This document shows, piece after piece, positions 1 to 8,605 of a stretch of 64,000 nt of DNA; the first letter of the stretch is position 1, and each line of letters begins with the position of its first letter. The notes under the pieces are model-generated. The model did no database searches. It was given only the letters and a program-made list of their open reading frames with translations, and was not told the origin of the DNA. Origin of the DNA: Streptomyces sp. NA04227. GTDB taxonomy: Bacteria > Actinomycetota > Actinomycetes > Streptomycetales > Streptomycetaceae. The DNA is taken from contig NZ_CP054918.1 of assembly GCF_013364195.1 (NCBI RefSeq), positions 7,615,001 through 7,679,000 on the forward strand, given 5' to 3'. The translations under genes were made by a program, and so were the position numbers.

Positions 1-129
1 CACAAAGGTGCCCACTGCGCCCGCGAAGAGCAGCGACACGACCGCCACGAGCAGGATGAACACCTGGGTGGCCACGCTGCGCAAGCCCATGGCCGATCGC
101 CAGCCCGACGCGTCCGATACACGGCCCAT
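1..129 (-). CDS. N-terminus of a membrane protein (partial; possibly a sensor or SpoIIE-type phosphatase)
   Basis: An open minus-strand frame runs off the window edge after 43 codons. An ATG at 129 begins MGRVSDASGW; an internal in-frame ATG at 90 begins MGLRSVATQVFILL. The second part is a long hydrophobic stretch (roughly residues 22-43, FILLVAVVSLLFAGAV), a clear first membrane helix. A basic residue just before a single helix at the extreme N-terminus is common in actinobacterial sensor kinases and in membrane PP2C/SpoIIE phosphatases with an extracytoplasmic sensor. The domains that would decide are outside the window, so the functional guess rests only on the N-terminal style. Codon use is typical of the window. 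Confidence 0.5.
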   Translation of the reverse strand, partial: MGRVSDASGWRSAMGLRSVATQVFILLVAVVSLLFAGAVGTFV

Positions 130-464
130 TTATCACGCTTACCACGTATCAAGTGGTTTGTCTTCGCCCCAGGGTGCAGCCCGCGACTCCGCTCTGGTCG
201 GCCCAGCCGCGGAGGACAGCGTCCGCCCTGCGCAGGTGAACGTCATGTCCGGTTTGTCGTGTCGGGCCGTGGTGAGGGCGGCTTCGGGTTCCCACCCCAG
301 CGCCGGCCGGCTGCGGAGTGCTTCTCGGTTGACGGCACAGCGTTCGTCCGTATGCGGGCCATGGAGCGTCTGTCGCATGGGGCGAGTGTCGCGATGCGGC
401 TGCGTGCCGTGGTCTCCTCGGCACGGGTTCGCGCCAAGGAGACGACAGCATGTGCGGGCGGGCC
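130..464. other. intergenic, no gene recognised
   Basis: This stretch lies between the start of the truncated membrane protein and the stop codon of the M4 protease relic. Frames on both strands are open by virtue of GC content only. None shows a consistent third-position GC bias together with a start, ribosome binding site and recognisable residues. No convincing hairpin terminator or promoter was found. Confidence 0.5.
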
Positions 465-776
465 TCACCTGACGTTGACCGTGGTCCAGGCAGCGGCCGC
501 GGTCTTGTACTCCTGGCTGGTGGTGCCGTACAGATCCTTGGCCGCTCTCAGGGCGGCCGCACGGGCACCGGAGTAGGTCGTCGTCGAGGTCATGTAGACG
601 GTCAGGGCGCGATACCAGAAGGCGGCCGCCTTCTGGTTGCCGATGCCGGTGACCTTGGAGCCGTCGTACGTAGGGCTGTTGTACGTGACGCTGTAGATGG
701 TCTTGGCGCCGCTGCCCTCACTGGCGAGGTAGAACCAGTGGTTGCCGACGCCCGAGGAATGGTGCACGTCGAGCTT
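465..776 (-). pseudogene. C-terminal relic of an M4 (thermolysin-like) metallopeptidase
   Basis: About 103 codons remain. They read LDVHHSSGVGNHWFYLASEG, then a GSGAKTI-like stretch and an ending AAAWTTVNVR. This matches the C-terminal (Peptidase_M4_C) part of secreted neutral proteases, where HxxSGVxNHxFYLL and a final AAAWxxVNV are typical. The active-site HEXXH region, the propeptide and the signal peptide are absent. An in-frame TGA at 798-800 closes the frame just upstream, and no start with a ribosome binding site exists. The fragment therefore cannot be a functional protease. A second M4 relic lies near 11 kb and an M6 relic near 2 kb. Assignment to the family is by recognition of the tail motif only. 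Confidence 0.7.
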
Positions 777-1000
777 GCCTACCCGACGACCTCGGCGTCA
801 CCGTTGGAGCTGTTCGAGGCTCTGGAGCCGGAGTTGCGCTGGTGCATGCCGACAACAGCGGCAATCCGGATCTGATGGCGGCGGTCTGCGGATGAACGCC
901 CGCTGCAGGAGGCGTTCTCCCCCCAAGCACAGCCCGCTGCATCCGTGTCTCGCCGAGGGGGAGAGGACATCAGCTCCAATGCCCGGGACTACCGGGTGTG

Positions 1001-1861
1001 TTACGGCCGCCGCAGCGGTGGCAGTGCGTCGAGGGTGGGGCGGATTGCGTGTTCCGCCTTCTCCGGGTACGCGAAGTCCTGCGCCTCGGCCACCTCCTTG
1101 GCCAGCCGGGCGAAGAGGTCGGCCGTCGCCTGTGCTGCCTGCAACATCCCGTCCACCGTGAAGTCGCCGAAGATCCTGGGCAGTTCGTCCCAGATCCAGG
1201 GCTGGGCCCACTGCCGCATGCGGGTGCCGCCGTACCAGATGTCGTGGCCGGTGCCCTGACGAGTCAGAGCATGCCACTCGATCATGGACTCCAACAGTTC
1301 TTTCGTGGTCCGGTCCCGTGCTTGCGCCACCCACAGCTCACCGCGGGCGAGGTAGCGCGGCAGGTGCGCCACTTCGAACCAGAACTCCGCGCACAGCTCT
1401 GCGAATTCCTCGGCGTCCGGCAGATCCACATCTGGCGTTCCTGGGGCGGCTGGCAGCTTCGCTGCCAGCCCGTCCCGGTCCAGCAGCACTTCGTAGCCCC
1501 GGACGTGCACGTCGTCCAGTCCGTCCGTGGCCATCTTCTCCAAGAGGTCGACTGGCACCACCTGGAAGTCGGCTTTCACGCCGCCTTCGAAGAACACCAG
1601 ATGCGCCGGGTTCTCCCAGGGGCCCTCCAGCGCGACCTGCACCGCCACTGGGCCGAGTTCCAAGACCCAGTCGCCCTCCTCATAACTGTCGGGATCGGTG
1701 GTGTAGATCTCGATGTCGTGGTCGGAGAGAGCGTCCACTGTGCCGTCGTTGCGGGCGCGTGACCCGGTGCGGAGCACGGCCCGGACATCCTGCCGGTTGT
1801 GGGCCCAAGCCAGCACCCGGGTGACGATTCCCTCGTCATCTATGTGGATCACAGCCGTCAT
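1001..1861 (-). CDS. aminoglycoside 6-adenylyltransferase (AadK/ANT(6)-like)
   Basis: A 286-aa nucleotidyltransferase-fold protein. The N-terminal third carries the family nucleotidyltransferase signature: TGSRARND about residues 32-39, then LSDHDIEIY about 45-53, giving the GSxxx and DxD metal/nucleotide site. A conserved VDLLEKM stretch and an acidic, Trp-rich alpha-helical C-terminal half follow (EFWFEVAHLPRYLARGE, then IWYGGTRMRQW). Length matches AadK-type enzymes, which transfer AMP to the 6-OH of streptomycin. Many actinobacterial homologues have unproven substrates. The ATG at 1861 fits the family start, but no Shine-Dalgarno is visible, and the sequence immediately upstream is the tail of an M6 protease relic, so the native promoter may have been lost. 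Real resistance activity is inference. Confidence 0.8.
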   Translation of the reverse strand: MTAVIHIDDEGIVTRVLAWAHNRQDVRAVLRTGSRARNDGTVDALSDHDIEIYTTDPDSYEEGDWVLELGPVAVQVALEGPWENPAHLVFFEGGVKADFQVVPVDLLEKMATDGLDDVHVRGYEVLLDRDGLAAKLPAAPGTPDVDLPDAEEFAELCAEFWFEVAHLPRYLARGELWVAQARDRTTKELLESMIEWHALTRQGTGHDIWYGGTRMRQWAQPWIWDELPRIFGDFTVDGMLQAAQATADLFARLAKEVAEAQDFAYPEKAEHAIRPTLDALPPLRRP

Positions 1862-1894
1862 GGTAGGCGGTCCCGAGCCCCCGTTTGCGTAGCA

Positions 1895-2125
1895 ACTGGC
1901 CTGGCGTCACGGTCACATGGCCGGACGAGTGGGCGCCGCCGTAGGTCGAGACCTCGGCGTAGAGGTAGTCGTAGTCCTTCTCGATGTCCCACCAGCCGTC
2001 GAGCTCGAGGGACGCCTTGGCCTTGCCGGCCAGGTCGATCGAGCGGGAGAGTGCGTTCTTGAGATCGTCGCCCAGGTCGCTCCACCACTGCTTGGAGCCC
2101 TGGTCAGGCTTCTTCTGCCGCTTTT
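1895..2125 (-). pseudogene. fragment of an M6 (immune inhibitor A-type) metalloprotease
   Basis: About 75 residues read SRSIDLAGKAKASLELDGWW, then DIEKDYDYLYAEVST. In immune inhibitor A-type M6 peptidases a segment of this kind (SIDLTGK...LSFDxWYDIExDYDYxYVEVSTDGG) forms a beta-sandwich module after the catalytic domain. No catalytic HEXXHG segment, start codon or signal peptide is present. The frame dissolves into unrelated sequence on both sides and abuts the adenylyltransferase start codon. It is a deletion remnant. The family call rests on the WWDIEKDYDYLYAEVS motif and could be checked by a profile search. Confidence 0.6.
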
Positions 2126-2246
2126 CTGTCAGCGGTCCGACCGATGAAGAGTTCCACCGGGACGGAAGGGGCCCCGGCTTCCGGCAGCCGCACCAGCCAC
2201 CGGCCAACTATTCGCACACCCCGGGAAATTGAGGGGAATGGGGGAA

Positions 2247-3947
2247 CTACGGATGCCCGGGAGAAATGGTCTTGTCGCCCGGTCCCCCAGGATCCGGACC
2301 GCCGCCCTTCCCCTCAGCCTCCGGACCACCGGATTTCCCGGTCCCCGGACCACCGGCCTCCCCGGGCTCGGCCTCCACCCGCGTACCGGGATGGGCCAGA
2401 GAGCACAGGAAGGCGATGCCGCAGGCGATCGCCATGCCGTAGAACACCCACTGGTTGGCCTCGGCGAAGTCCATACGGATCGCCGACATCGCCTTCCGCA
2501 TCACCGCCGCCGAACCGCCTCCGCCGGAGGGCTCCTGGTCGTCGGGATGTCCCGTGACCGCCTCCGCGATGCCGCGGGCCGTGTTGTGAGAGGCGCCCTC
2601 GGACAGGCCCTTCGCGGTGAGCGTTTCGGTGACACGGTTGGTGGTGACGTGGGTGAGGACGGTGCCGAAGACCGCGAGGCCCACACTCGCCGCGTAGTTG
2701 CGCACCGTCTGGGTGATGCCGGTGACCTCGCCGTACGAGGAGCCGACCGCCCGGTTGACCGCGTCGGTGGACGCGGGCGAGAGGAGCAGGCCGATTCCCG
2801 CGCCGGCCAGCGCGGCGTAGGGCCACTGGTCGTGGAAGGAGAGATCGGTCAGCTTGTTGGCCCACAGGGCGAAGCCGACCGTGGCGAGCGCGGTGCCGAT
2901 CTTGAGTGCCGGGCGGGCACCCCGGGTGTCCAGGATCCTGCCGCCGCGCTGGGAGGCGAGCCCGAACCCGGCGAAGAAGTAGAGCATGTACAGCGCGGCC
3001 TGGTTGGGCGAGGCGCTCAGCGAGACCTGGGCGTACACCGACATGAAGAAGAACACCGGCACGAACGCCGTCATGGCGAAGAACAGCACCAGCATGTCCA
3101 CCGTGAAGGCCCGGTCGTGGAAGACCCGGAAGGTGATGAGCGGGTCCGCCGCCCGCAGCTCGTACCGCCAGAAGAGGACCAGCACCACGAGCCCGCCGAT
3201 GATGCATGCCCAGGTGGCGAAGCTGCTCCAGCCCCAGGCGGACGCCTGCTGGAGACCGAACACTCCGAGGCCCATGCCGACGGCCACCAGTACCGCGCCC
3301 GGTACGTCGAGCCGTTCGGGGCGGCGGGTGCTGGGAATGCGGGCGAGGGCGGTCAGTACCAGCGCGATGACGGCCACCGGCAGGTTGATCCAGAAGATCG
3401 CCCGCCAGGTCCAGTCCGTGAGCCAGCCGCCGAGCAGCGGGCCCACGGCGGTGAGCGCCCCGGACAGCCCGAAGAACAGGGCGATGGCCCTGCCCCGCTT
3501 GTCGACCGGGAAGACGGCGACCACCACCGCAAGTGCGGCAGGGAACATCAGGGCCGCACCCAGCCCCTGGGTGGCCCGGAAAATGACCAGCCAGGTCTGG
3601 GCGAAGTCGTTGTCCGGCACACACCCGCAGAGCACCGAGGAGATGACGAAGATCAGGGTGCCGATGACCATGATGACGCGGTGCCCCACGATGTCCGCGA
3701 GCCGCCCGCCGAGCGCGAAGAAGGCGGCAAGGGACAGCAGGTAGGCGTTGATGACCCACTGCATCCCGGACGAGGACAGCGACAGTTCGTCGACGATGCG
3801 GGGCGCGGCCACGCTCACGATCGTCTGGTCGATGAAGGTCATCGACACCGCGAAGAGAGTGGCCGCGAGCGCCAGAGCCTGATGCGGTCCCTCCCCGGCC
3901 ACCGCAGCGGATCCGGAGTCGCCCCTACGGCCCGTTGTGTCACCCAT
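2247..3947 (-). CDS. MFS transporter, DHA2 (EmrB/QacA) family drug exporter
   Basis: A 566-aa integral membrane protein, the usual size for 14-TM DHA2 antiporters. The first helix contains LFAVSMTFIDQTIVSVAAP, the classic DHA2 motif with Asp-x-Thr. It is followed by ALGGRLADIVGHR (motif A) and the antiporter motif C stretch LTAVGPLLGGWLTDWTWRAI. The C-terminus is a hydrophilic Gly/Pro/Glu-rich tail of about 40 residues. The ATG at 3947 begins MGDTTGRRG. Upstream in-frame ATGs only add a Pro/Ala-rich run and were rejected. It probably exports hydrophobic drugs or an endogenous metabolite using the proton gradient; the substrate cannot be read. No adjacent TetR or MarR regulator was seen. Confidence 0.9.
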   Translation of the reverse strand: MGDTTGRRGDSGSAAVAGEGPHQALALAATLFAVSMTFIDQTIVSVAAPRIVDELSLSSSGMQWVINAYLLSLAAFFALGGRLADIVGHRVIMVIGTLIFVISSVLCGCVPDNDFAQTWLVIFRATQGLGAALMFPAALAVVVAVFPVDKRGRAIALFFGLSGALTAVGPLLGGWLTDWTWRAIFWINLPVAVIALVLTALARIPSTRRPERLDVPGAVLVAVGMGLGVFGLQQASAWGWSSFATWACIIGGLVVLVLFWRYELRAADPLITFRVFHDRAFTVDMLVLFFAMTAFVPVFFFMSVYAQVSLSASPNQAALYMLYFFAGFGLASQRGGRILDTRGARPALKIGTALATVGFALWANKLTDLSFHDQWPYAALAGAGIGLLLSPASTDAVNRAVGSSYGEVTGITQTVRNYAASVGLAVFGTVLTHVTTNRVTETLTAKGLSEGASHNTARGIAEAVTGHPDDQEPSGGGGSAAVMRKAMSAIRMDFAEANQWVFYGMAIACGIAFLCSLAHPGTRVEAEPGEAGGPGTGKSGGPEAEGKGGGPDPGGPGDKTISPGHP

Positions 3948-4084
3948 GGGCCGATCCTGGCCCGGGGCCGCCGGGGGGTGCACGCTGGGTGGGCCATGTG
4001 GTTGGGCGCGGGGGGCAGGGGGCGAGGACATAGGGCGAGGACATAGGGCTCTAGGCAGGCACAAGGAGGACATGGACGGGCACC

Positions 4085-4165
4085 GTGCCCGAGTGGAGTT
4101 TCACGCTCCGCCTCGATCAGCCGCTGACTCCGGAGCAGGCAGACGCTGTCGACCACCGTGACGTG
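4085..4165 (+). pseudogene. N-terminal relic of a small conserved actinobacterial protein
   Basis: A GTG at 4085 reads PEWSFTLRLDQPLTPEQADA before similarity fades. I recall this opening ([MS][PS]EWxFTLRLDxxLT) from a small conserved Streptomyces family of unknown function. The frame continues with unlikely codons (AAC, ACA, TTT, AGG) and no sensible domain. A good AAGGAGG lies at 4062-4068, but it serves an ATG in another frame. I read this as the remaining start of a truncated gene in the 400-bp gap between the exporter and the VOC gene. Nothing else was seen in 4166-4353. Confidence 0.35.
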
Positions 4166-4353
4166 CATGCCTTCAACGAGCACCCCGACCAGGCTTTCAG
4201 GGTGACAGGCCGGCTGACCCACCCCTGTCCGCCGTGCGGATCCCGGCGCCTCCCCGGCCACGAGACACAGCGGCGGCTTGCGACAACACCCCTGGTCAAG
4301 ACGCGGATCTCGACCGGTAGATGGGCAGCCGAGCCCCCTGCTAAGGTGCGCCG

Positions 4354-4779
4354 ATGTCATCGGTCAAGCAGTTCCAAGTCACCTTCGACTGCGCGGAACC
4401 CGAGCGCGTCGCCCGCTTCTGGTGCGAGGTGTTGGGGTACGTCGTATCGCCCCCGAAGGGATTTGCCACTTGGGACGAATTCGATCGGTCGCGGCCGCCC
4501 GAGGATCAGGGCTCATGGTTCGCGTGCAGTGACCCCTCGGGCGTGGGCCCGCGCCTGTTCTTCCAGCGCGTTCCCGAAGGCAAGGTCGCCAAGAACCGGG
4601 TGCATCTTGACGTGCGAGTCGGTACCGGGCTCGTGGGCGCGGAGCGCCTGGCCGCGCTGGAGGCGGAATGCGCCCGACTGGTCCCGCTCGGCGCGGTACG
4701 CGTGCGACTGCTGGCGGATGACAACGATTCGTGCATCCTGATGCAGGACTTCGAGGGCAACGAGTTCTGTCTGGACTGA
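4354..4779 (+). CDS. VOC-family (glyoxalase-like) protein
   Basis: A 141-aa protein of one vicinal-oxygen-chelate module of the Glyoxalase_6 style. It starts with FDCAEPERVARFWCEVLGYV, has DPSGVGPRLFFQRVPEGK in the middle with NRVHLDVRV, and ends QDFEGNEFCLD with the Glu expected at the metal or ligand site. This opening and the NRxHLDV strand are typical of actinobacterial stand-alone VOC proteins. Some confer antibiotic sequestration and most are uncharacterised. The ATG at 4354 has no Shine-Dalgarno but sits a few bases after a TAAGGT element, so a leaderless transcript is possible. It converges with the lipoprotein gene, with a hairpin between them. Confidence 0.85.
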   Translation: MSSVKQFQVTFDCAEPERVARFWCEVLGYVVSPPKGFATWDEFDRSRPPEDQGSWFACSDPSGVGPRLFFQRVPEGKVAKNRVHLDVRVGTGLVGAERLAALEAECARLVPLGAVRVRLLADDNDSCILMQDFEGNEFCLD

Positions 4780-4791
4780 CCCCCGGAGAGG

Positions 4792-4813
4792 GCGAGGTGG
4801 CAAGTCACCTCGC
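4792..4813. terminator. bidirectional hairpin between convergent genes
   Basis: A perfect 8-bp stem GCGAGGTG/CACCTCGC with a 6-base loop lies between the stop codons of the VOC gene (4779) and the lipoprotein gene (4830). There is no T tract, as is usual for streptomycete terminators. Confidence 0.6.
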
Positions 4814-4829
4814 TTGACTCTCGGAGCGT

Positions 4830-5312
4830 CTACTTCACCTTGTACTCGCAGGTCTTGCTGCTGCCCGCCGACTGGTCCACGACGGTCTTTCCGTCGACCG
4901 TGATACGGCAGGCCGCCTGTTCCAGCATGCCGTCGGAGCCCTTCACCGAGCCCGGGACGACGGACACGAGCACGCCGACGCTCTGCTCCGCCTTGGTGAG
5001 GGAGAGGGTGCGGGTCAGCTTCCAGGGCAGGCTGACCCGTTCCATTTTGTTGCTGCCGAGGATGTACATCACCTGGGAGCTGCCCGAGCCCGGCACCTCC
5101 AGGGTGACCTCGCGCTGCACCTCACCGGAGGAGCCCGGCCCGCTGCCGGTGGAACCGCTGTCGGTGTCGTCGGAGTCCTTGTGCGAGGAACTTCCCCGGG
5201 ACTTCGACTTGGACTTGCCGCTGTCGCCGCAACCGCTGAGGCCGGCCCCGAGACCGAACACCATGACCGCCGTGACCGTACCGGCCATCGCTCGCCGGAC
5301 CCTCTCGCGCAC
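4830..5312 (-). CDS. lipoprotein, MmpS-like
   Basis: A 160-aa exported lipoprotein. The signal sequence MRERVRRAMAG plus a hydrophobic core ends in the lipobox LSGC near residue 28. A Ser/Lys/Asp-rich linker follows (about 30-65). A beta-rich domain then reads VTLEVPGSGSSQVMYILG, SLPWKLT and a closing CRITVDGKTVVDQ with a C-terminal Cys pair likely. The pattern of a hydrophobic-V-G-x-ITY strand plus LPW is that of MmpS-type accessory proteins, which in actinobacteria partner RND or export systems. The GTG start at 5312 has AAGGAG eight bases upstream. It lies just beyond an ABC exporter on the same strand, about 130 bp from its last gene, but belongs to a separate transcription unit. Confidence 0.75.
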   Translation of the reverse strand: MRERVRRAMAGTVTAVMVFGLGAGLSGCGDSGKSKSKSRGSSSHKDSDDTDSGSTGSGPGSSGEVQREVTLEVPGSGSSQVMYILGSNKMERVSLPWKLTRTLSLTKAEQSVGVLVSVVPGSVKGSDGMLEQAACRITVDGKTVVDQSAGSSKTCEYKVK

Positions 5313-5442
5313 CGCTGACTCCTTGTGATCGAAAAGCTGCGCCGTGATCCTAACCGGTGATCAGGAATGAGCGAACTCGCCTGACAGGCAGGGCAGTTGG
5401 TGCTCGGCGGCCGCTGCGGGGACGGTCCCTGCGGCCGCGACC

Positions 5443-6126
5443 TCAACGGGCGGCTCGGGGATGCCGCAGACGCCCGTCATGGACCTCGGCGATCCGGTCG
5501 ACCGCTGTGAGGTGGCTGCGATCGTGCGTGACCAGGACGGTGGCGGTGGCCCGTTGCCGGGTGAGGCGGTTGAGCAGGGCGATGACGGCGGCGCCGCGGT
5601 CGTGGTCGAGGGCGCTGGTGGGTTCGTCGACCAGGAGGACGGTGGGGTCGTTCATCAGGGCACGGGCGATGTTGACGCGTTGGCGCTGACCGCCGGAGAG
5701 CTGGTGAGGGCGGCGGTGGGCCTGGTCGGACAGGCCGACCGCGTCCAGGAGTTCCAGGGCGCGCGTACGGGCCCTGGTCGCACTGCGGCCGTCGATTCGG
5801 GCCATGACCTGGAGCTGTTCGCCTGCGGTGAGGGCGGGCAGCAGGTTGGGCTACTGGAAGACGATGCCGATCTTCTCCCGGCGCAGGCGGGCGAGTTGGC
5901 CACGGCTGAGGCCGGAGGTGTCGGTGTCGTCGATCGTGACCGTACCGGTGTCGGGGGTGATCAGGGTGGCGGCGACGGCCAGCAGGCTCGACTTGCCGGA
6001 GCCGGAGGGGCCGACCACGGCGGTGAGTCCGCCTCGGGGGACGTCGAGCGTGACGTGGCTCAGGGCGGTCAGGCGGGTGTCGCCGTCGGGGTAGGTCAGG
6101 GTGATGTCGGCCAGGCGCAGGCTCAT
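5443..6126 (-). pseudogene. ABC exporter ATPase (MacB/LolD type), interrupted by an in-frame TAG
   Basis: Reading through one amber codon gives a complete ~226-residue ATPase. Walker A is GPSGSGKSSL, the Q-loop is GIVFQ, then comes the stop, then PNLLPALTAGEQLQVMARID, the signature LSGGQRQR, Walker B VLLVDEP and the H-loop VTHD. The TAG occupies 5851-5853 on the minus strand, directly after the Q-loop Gln. Related ATPases often have Gln or Ser there (FQQxNLLP), so one C-to-T change of CAG explains it. No frameshift is present, and codon use stays normal on both sides, indicating a recent nonsense mutation or a sequencing error. The ATG overlaps the permease stop (ATGA), so the two form one operon. 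Without readthrough the protein lacks its signature and Walker B motifs and cannot hydrolyse ATP. Confidence 0.85.
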
Positions 6127-7211
6127 CGTGCGCTCCCCAGTGCGGTCAGCGGGTCGACGGAGGTGATGCGGCGGATGGGCAGGGCGGCGCCGAGGGCGCC
6201 GAGGAGCGTCATCACCGCCGCGGGGATCAGGACACCGGTGGGGGTGAGGAGGAACGGAACCTCGCTGTCGGCGAGGAGGGCGCCGAGGGCGACGGCCGTG
6301 CCGGTGCCGATCAGGGTGCCGCCGACGAGCAGGACGGCCGCCTGCCCCAGGGCGTCCTTGAGGAGGCTCGCGGTGGAGGCACCGAGGGCCTTGAGGACGG
6401 CGACATCCGCGCTGCGCTGGATGGTCCAGACGGTGAAGAAGGCACCGGTGACCAGGGCGGAGATGGCGAAGAGGAATCCGCGTATGAGCTGGAGAGAGCC
6501 GTTCTCGGAGGTGTAGGAGCCGATCGCGGACAGAGAGTCGTTCTTGGAGACGGTCCTGGTGCCGGCGGCTCGGTCGGCGGCGTGTGTGTCGGTGCCGGAG
6601 GTGGTGTTCAGCGCGATCACGGTCGCGGTTGGAACGTCGCCGGTGTCGTTCGGGGGTGCGGTCCTCTGCCAGGTGGTGAGGCTGGTCCAGATGACCGGGG
6701 TGTGGTTGAAGAAGGCATCGCCCTCGACGGCGGCGACCGTCAGTTTCCGCCCGGCCAGGGTGAAGGTGTCGCCGGAGGCGAGGCCGAGGTTGTCGGCGGC
6801 GGTGGTGGAGAGCACCGCGGTGTGTGCGTTGATCTCGTCGCTGTCGGGGAGCAGACGGGAGTCCGGCCGGACTCCGAAGGCGGAGATGCCGGTGCTCTTG
6901 TCACCGGCGGTGGCCTTGGTGGTGGTGATGCCCAGTGGTTCGGCGCTTGTGACGCCGGGAGTCGTGGCCCACCGTTCCCACTGCCGCGCGGTGACGGTGG
7001 AGTTGGCGTACGAGAGATCGTGTCCGCCGCTGGGCGCCTGGAAAGCGATGCTGTCGGCGGGCAGGCCGGTGAGGGCGGAGATGTTCTGCTGGCGCAGCCC
7101 GGCGGTCAGGCCGGACAGGAGGCCGACAAGCAGGGTGATGAGCACGATGACGGTGCCCATCAGGGCGAAGCGGCCCTTGGCGAACCTCAGATCTCTCCAG
7201 GCGACGAACAC
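6123..7211 (-). CDS. FtsX/MacB-type ABC transporter permease
   Basis: A 362-aa membrane protein with the four-helix FtsX-like layout. TM1 falls at about residues 16-38 (LMGTVIVLITLLVGLLSGL). A large extracytoplasmic MacB-PCD-like domain (about 40-240) follows, and then three C-terminal helices. The first C-terminal helix starts near LIRGFLFAISALVTGAFFTV and is followed by the cytoplasmic coupling helix RSADVAVLKALGAS, characteristic of the family. The protein ends SVDPLTALGSAR, the usual Dxxx(A/L) tail. Family members pair with LolD/MacB-like ATPases to move lipids, peptides or drugs or to act as mechanotransmitters. The ATPase gene overlaps it but is interrupted. A NarL-type sensor/regulator pair diverges 173 bp away and is the obvious candidate regulator. 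Confidence 0.9.
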   Translation of the reverse strand: MFVAWRDLRFAKGRFALMGTVIVLITLLVGLLSGLTAGLRQQNISALTGLPADSIAFQAPSGGHDLSYANSTVTARQWERWATTPGVTSAEPLGITTTKATAGDKSTGISAFGVRPDSRLLPDSDEINAHTAVLSTTAADNLGLASGDTFTLAGRKLTVAAVEGDAFFNHTPVIWTSLTTWQRTAPPNDTGDVPTATVIALNTTSGTDTHAADRAAGTRTVSKNDSLSAIGSYTSENGSLQLIRGFLFAISALVTGAFFTVWTIQRSADVAVLKALGASTASLLKDALGQAAVLLVGGTLIGTGTAVALGALLADSEVPFLLTPTGVLIPAAVMTLLGALGAALPIRRITSVDPLTALGSAR

Positions 7212-7384
7212 GGCTCTCGACTTGCCCTTTCCGGCGGTGGAAGCGGAATGCCCTCACCCTCGTCGTCGGCGCCCGGTCCGGGCATCCGGCACGGGAGGTC
7301 ACTTCGCGGGCCGAAGGACAGCACACGGGTTGTAACTTTCGGGGGAGGCCGTCCCGGGCGCCGGTCCCTAGGCTGGAAGGCACT

Positions 7385-8605
7385 GTGAACGCCGCCCCCG
7401 CTGCCCTGACGCCGACCACCCGGGCCCTGGCCTGGTGCCTGCACCTGTTGTTCGTCGCCCTGCTCGCGCTCGCCGCGGTCCGGGCCGTCGTCGACGACCG
7501 CCCGCACGCCGGGGCGACCGTCGCCGTGGCGGCGGCGTGTGCCGCGGTGTACGCGGTCGGGCCGCTCGTGCCGCGTATCCACCGCTCGCGCCGGGCCGCG
7601 GCCGGATGGCTGGGCGCCGTCGGCGCCTGCTGGCTGGTGCTGCTGATCCTGTCGGCCGACGGGGTCTGGGTCGCCTTCCCGCTGTACTTCCTGCAGCTCC
7701 ACCTGCTGCCGCGCCGCGCGGGCCCGGCCGCCGTGGCCGCGACCGCACTCACGGCGATCGCCGCGTACGCCGCGCACCAGCACTCCTTCGGCGCCGCCAT
7801 GGCGATCGGTCCTGCCCTGGGTGCCGCGGTCGCCGTCGCGGTGGTACGGGGCTACCAGGCCCTGTACCGGGAGAGCGAACAGCGCCGACGACTCATCGAG
7901 GAACTCACCGCTACCCGCGCCGACTTGGCCCAGGCCCAGCACACCGCCGGGGTGCTGGCCGAACGGGAACGCCTGGCACGGGAGATCCACGACACCCTCG
8001 CCCAGGGCCTGACCAGCATCCAGTTGCTGCTGCGCGCCGCCGAACGCGCCCTGCCCGGCGCACCGGAAAGCGCCGCCCGTCATGTCGACCAGGCCCGCCA
8101 GGCCGCGGTGGACAACCTGGCAGAGGCCCGCCGTTTCGTCGCCGCTCTCACCCCGCCCGCCCTGGAAGGCGCCACTCTGTCCGGCGCGTTGGAGCGGTTG
8201 TGCGCCACCACCAGTGCCCGGCACCGGCTCGCCGCCCGCTTCCAGCTGACCGGTGACCCGGTGCCGCTGTCGACCGCGCACGAGGTCGCCCTGCTGCGCA
8301 TCGCCCAGTCCGCCCTCGCCAACACCGTTCGCCATGCCGAGGCCACCACCGCCGAGGTCACCCTCGGCTACCTCGGCGACCACGTCACCCTCGATGTCGT
8401 CGACGACGGCAGCGGCTTCGCCCCGGACCAACTGCCCGCCCCCGACCCCGAGTCCGGCGGCTTCGGGCTGGCCGCGATGCGCGCCCGTACCCACGCACTC
8501 GGGGGCACTCTCACCGTCCGATCCGCCCCCGGCAGCGGCACCGCCCTCGCCGCCAGGTTTCCCCTGGCACCGCCCGCCGACAGCGAACCCGAGGCACGCC
8601 CGTGA
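7385..8605 (+). CDS. NarL-type sensor histidine kinase
   Basis: A 406-aa membrane kinase with four to five hydrophobic segments in residues 15-155. A coiled stretch (ESEQRRRLIEELTATRADLA) leads into a HisKA_3 domain with the phospho-acceptor in REIHDTLAQGLTS (His about 202). The HATPase_c domain has N-box ANTVRHA, G1 DVVDDGSGF and G2 GFGLAAMRAR. There is no periplasmic sensor domain, so the stimulus is probably sensed in the membrane. The GTG start at 7385 has GGAAGG upstream. The downstream regulator begins inside its stop codon. The divergent position relative to the ABC exporter suggests it controls that exporter, a frequent arrangement for antibiotic or cell-envelope stress systems; the pairing is inference. 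Confidence 0.9.
   Translation: MNAAPAALTPTTRALAWCLHLLFVALLALAAVRAVVDDRPHAGATVAVAAACAAVYAVGPLVPRIHRSRRAAAGWLGAVGACWLVLLILSADGVWVAFPLYFLQLHLLPRRAGPAAVAATALTAIAAYAAHQHSFGAAMAIGPALGAAVAVAVVRGYQALYRESEQRRRLIEELTATRADLAQAQHTAGVLAERERLAREIHDTLAQGLTSIQLLLRAAERALPGAPESAARHVDQARQAAVDNLAEARRFVAALTPPALEGATLSGALERLCATTSARHRLAARFQLTGDPVPLSTAHEVALLRIAQSALANTVRHAEATTAEVTLGYLGDHVTLDVVDDGSGFAPDQLPAPDPESGGFGLAAMRARTHALGGTLTVRSAPGSGTALAARFPLAPPADSEPEARP

Noticed and set aside
783..894. Plus-strand frame reading DLGVTVGAVRGSGAGVALVH before a TGA, protein-like in appearance
   Set aside because: Third-position bias is weak, there is no start with ribosome site, and it overlaps the M4 relic neighbourhood. A chance frame or an unidentifiable remnant cannot be separated.
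2229..4046. Very long plus-strand open frame opposite the DHA2 exporter
   Set aside because: It is the reverse-complement shadow of the exporter; its translation is Asp/Glu/Gly/Arg-rich without domains, and codon bias is on the minus strand.
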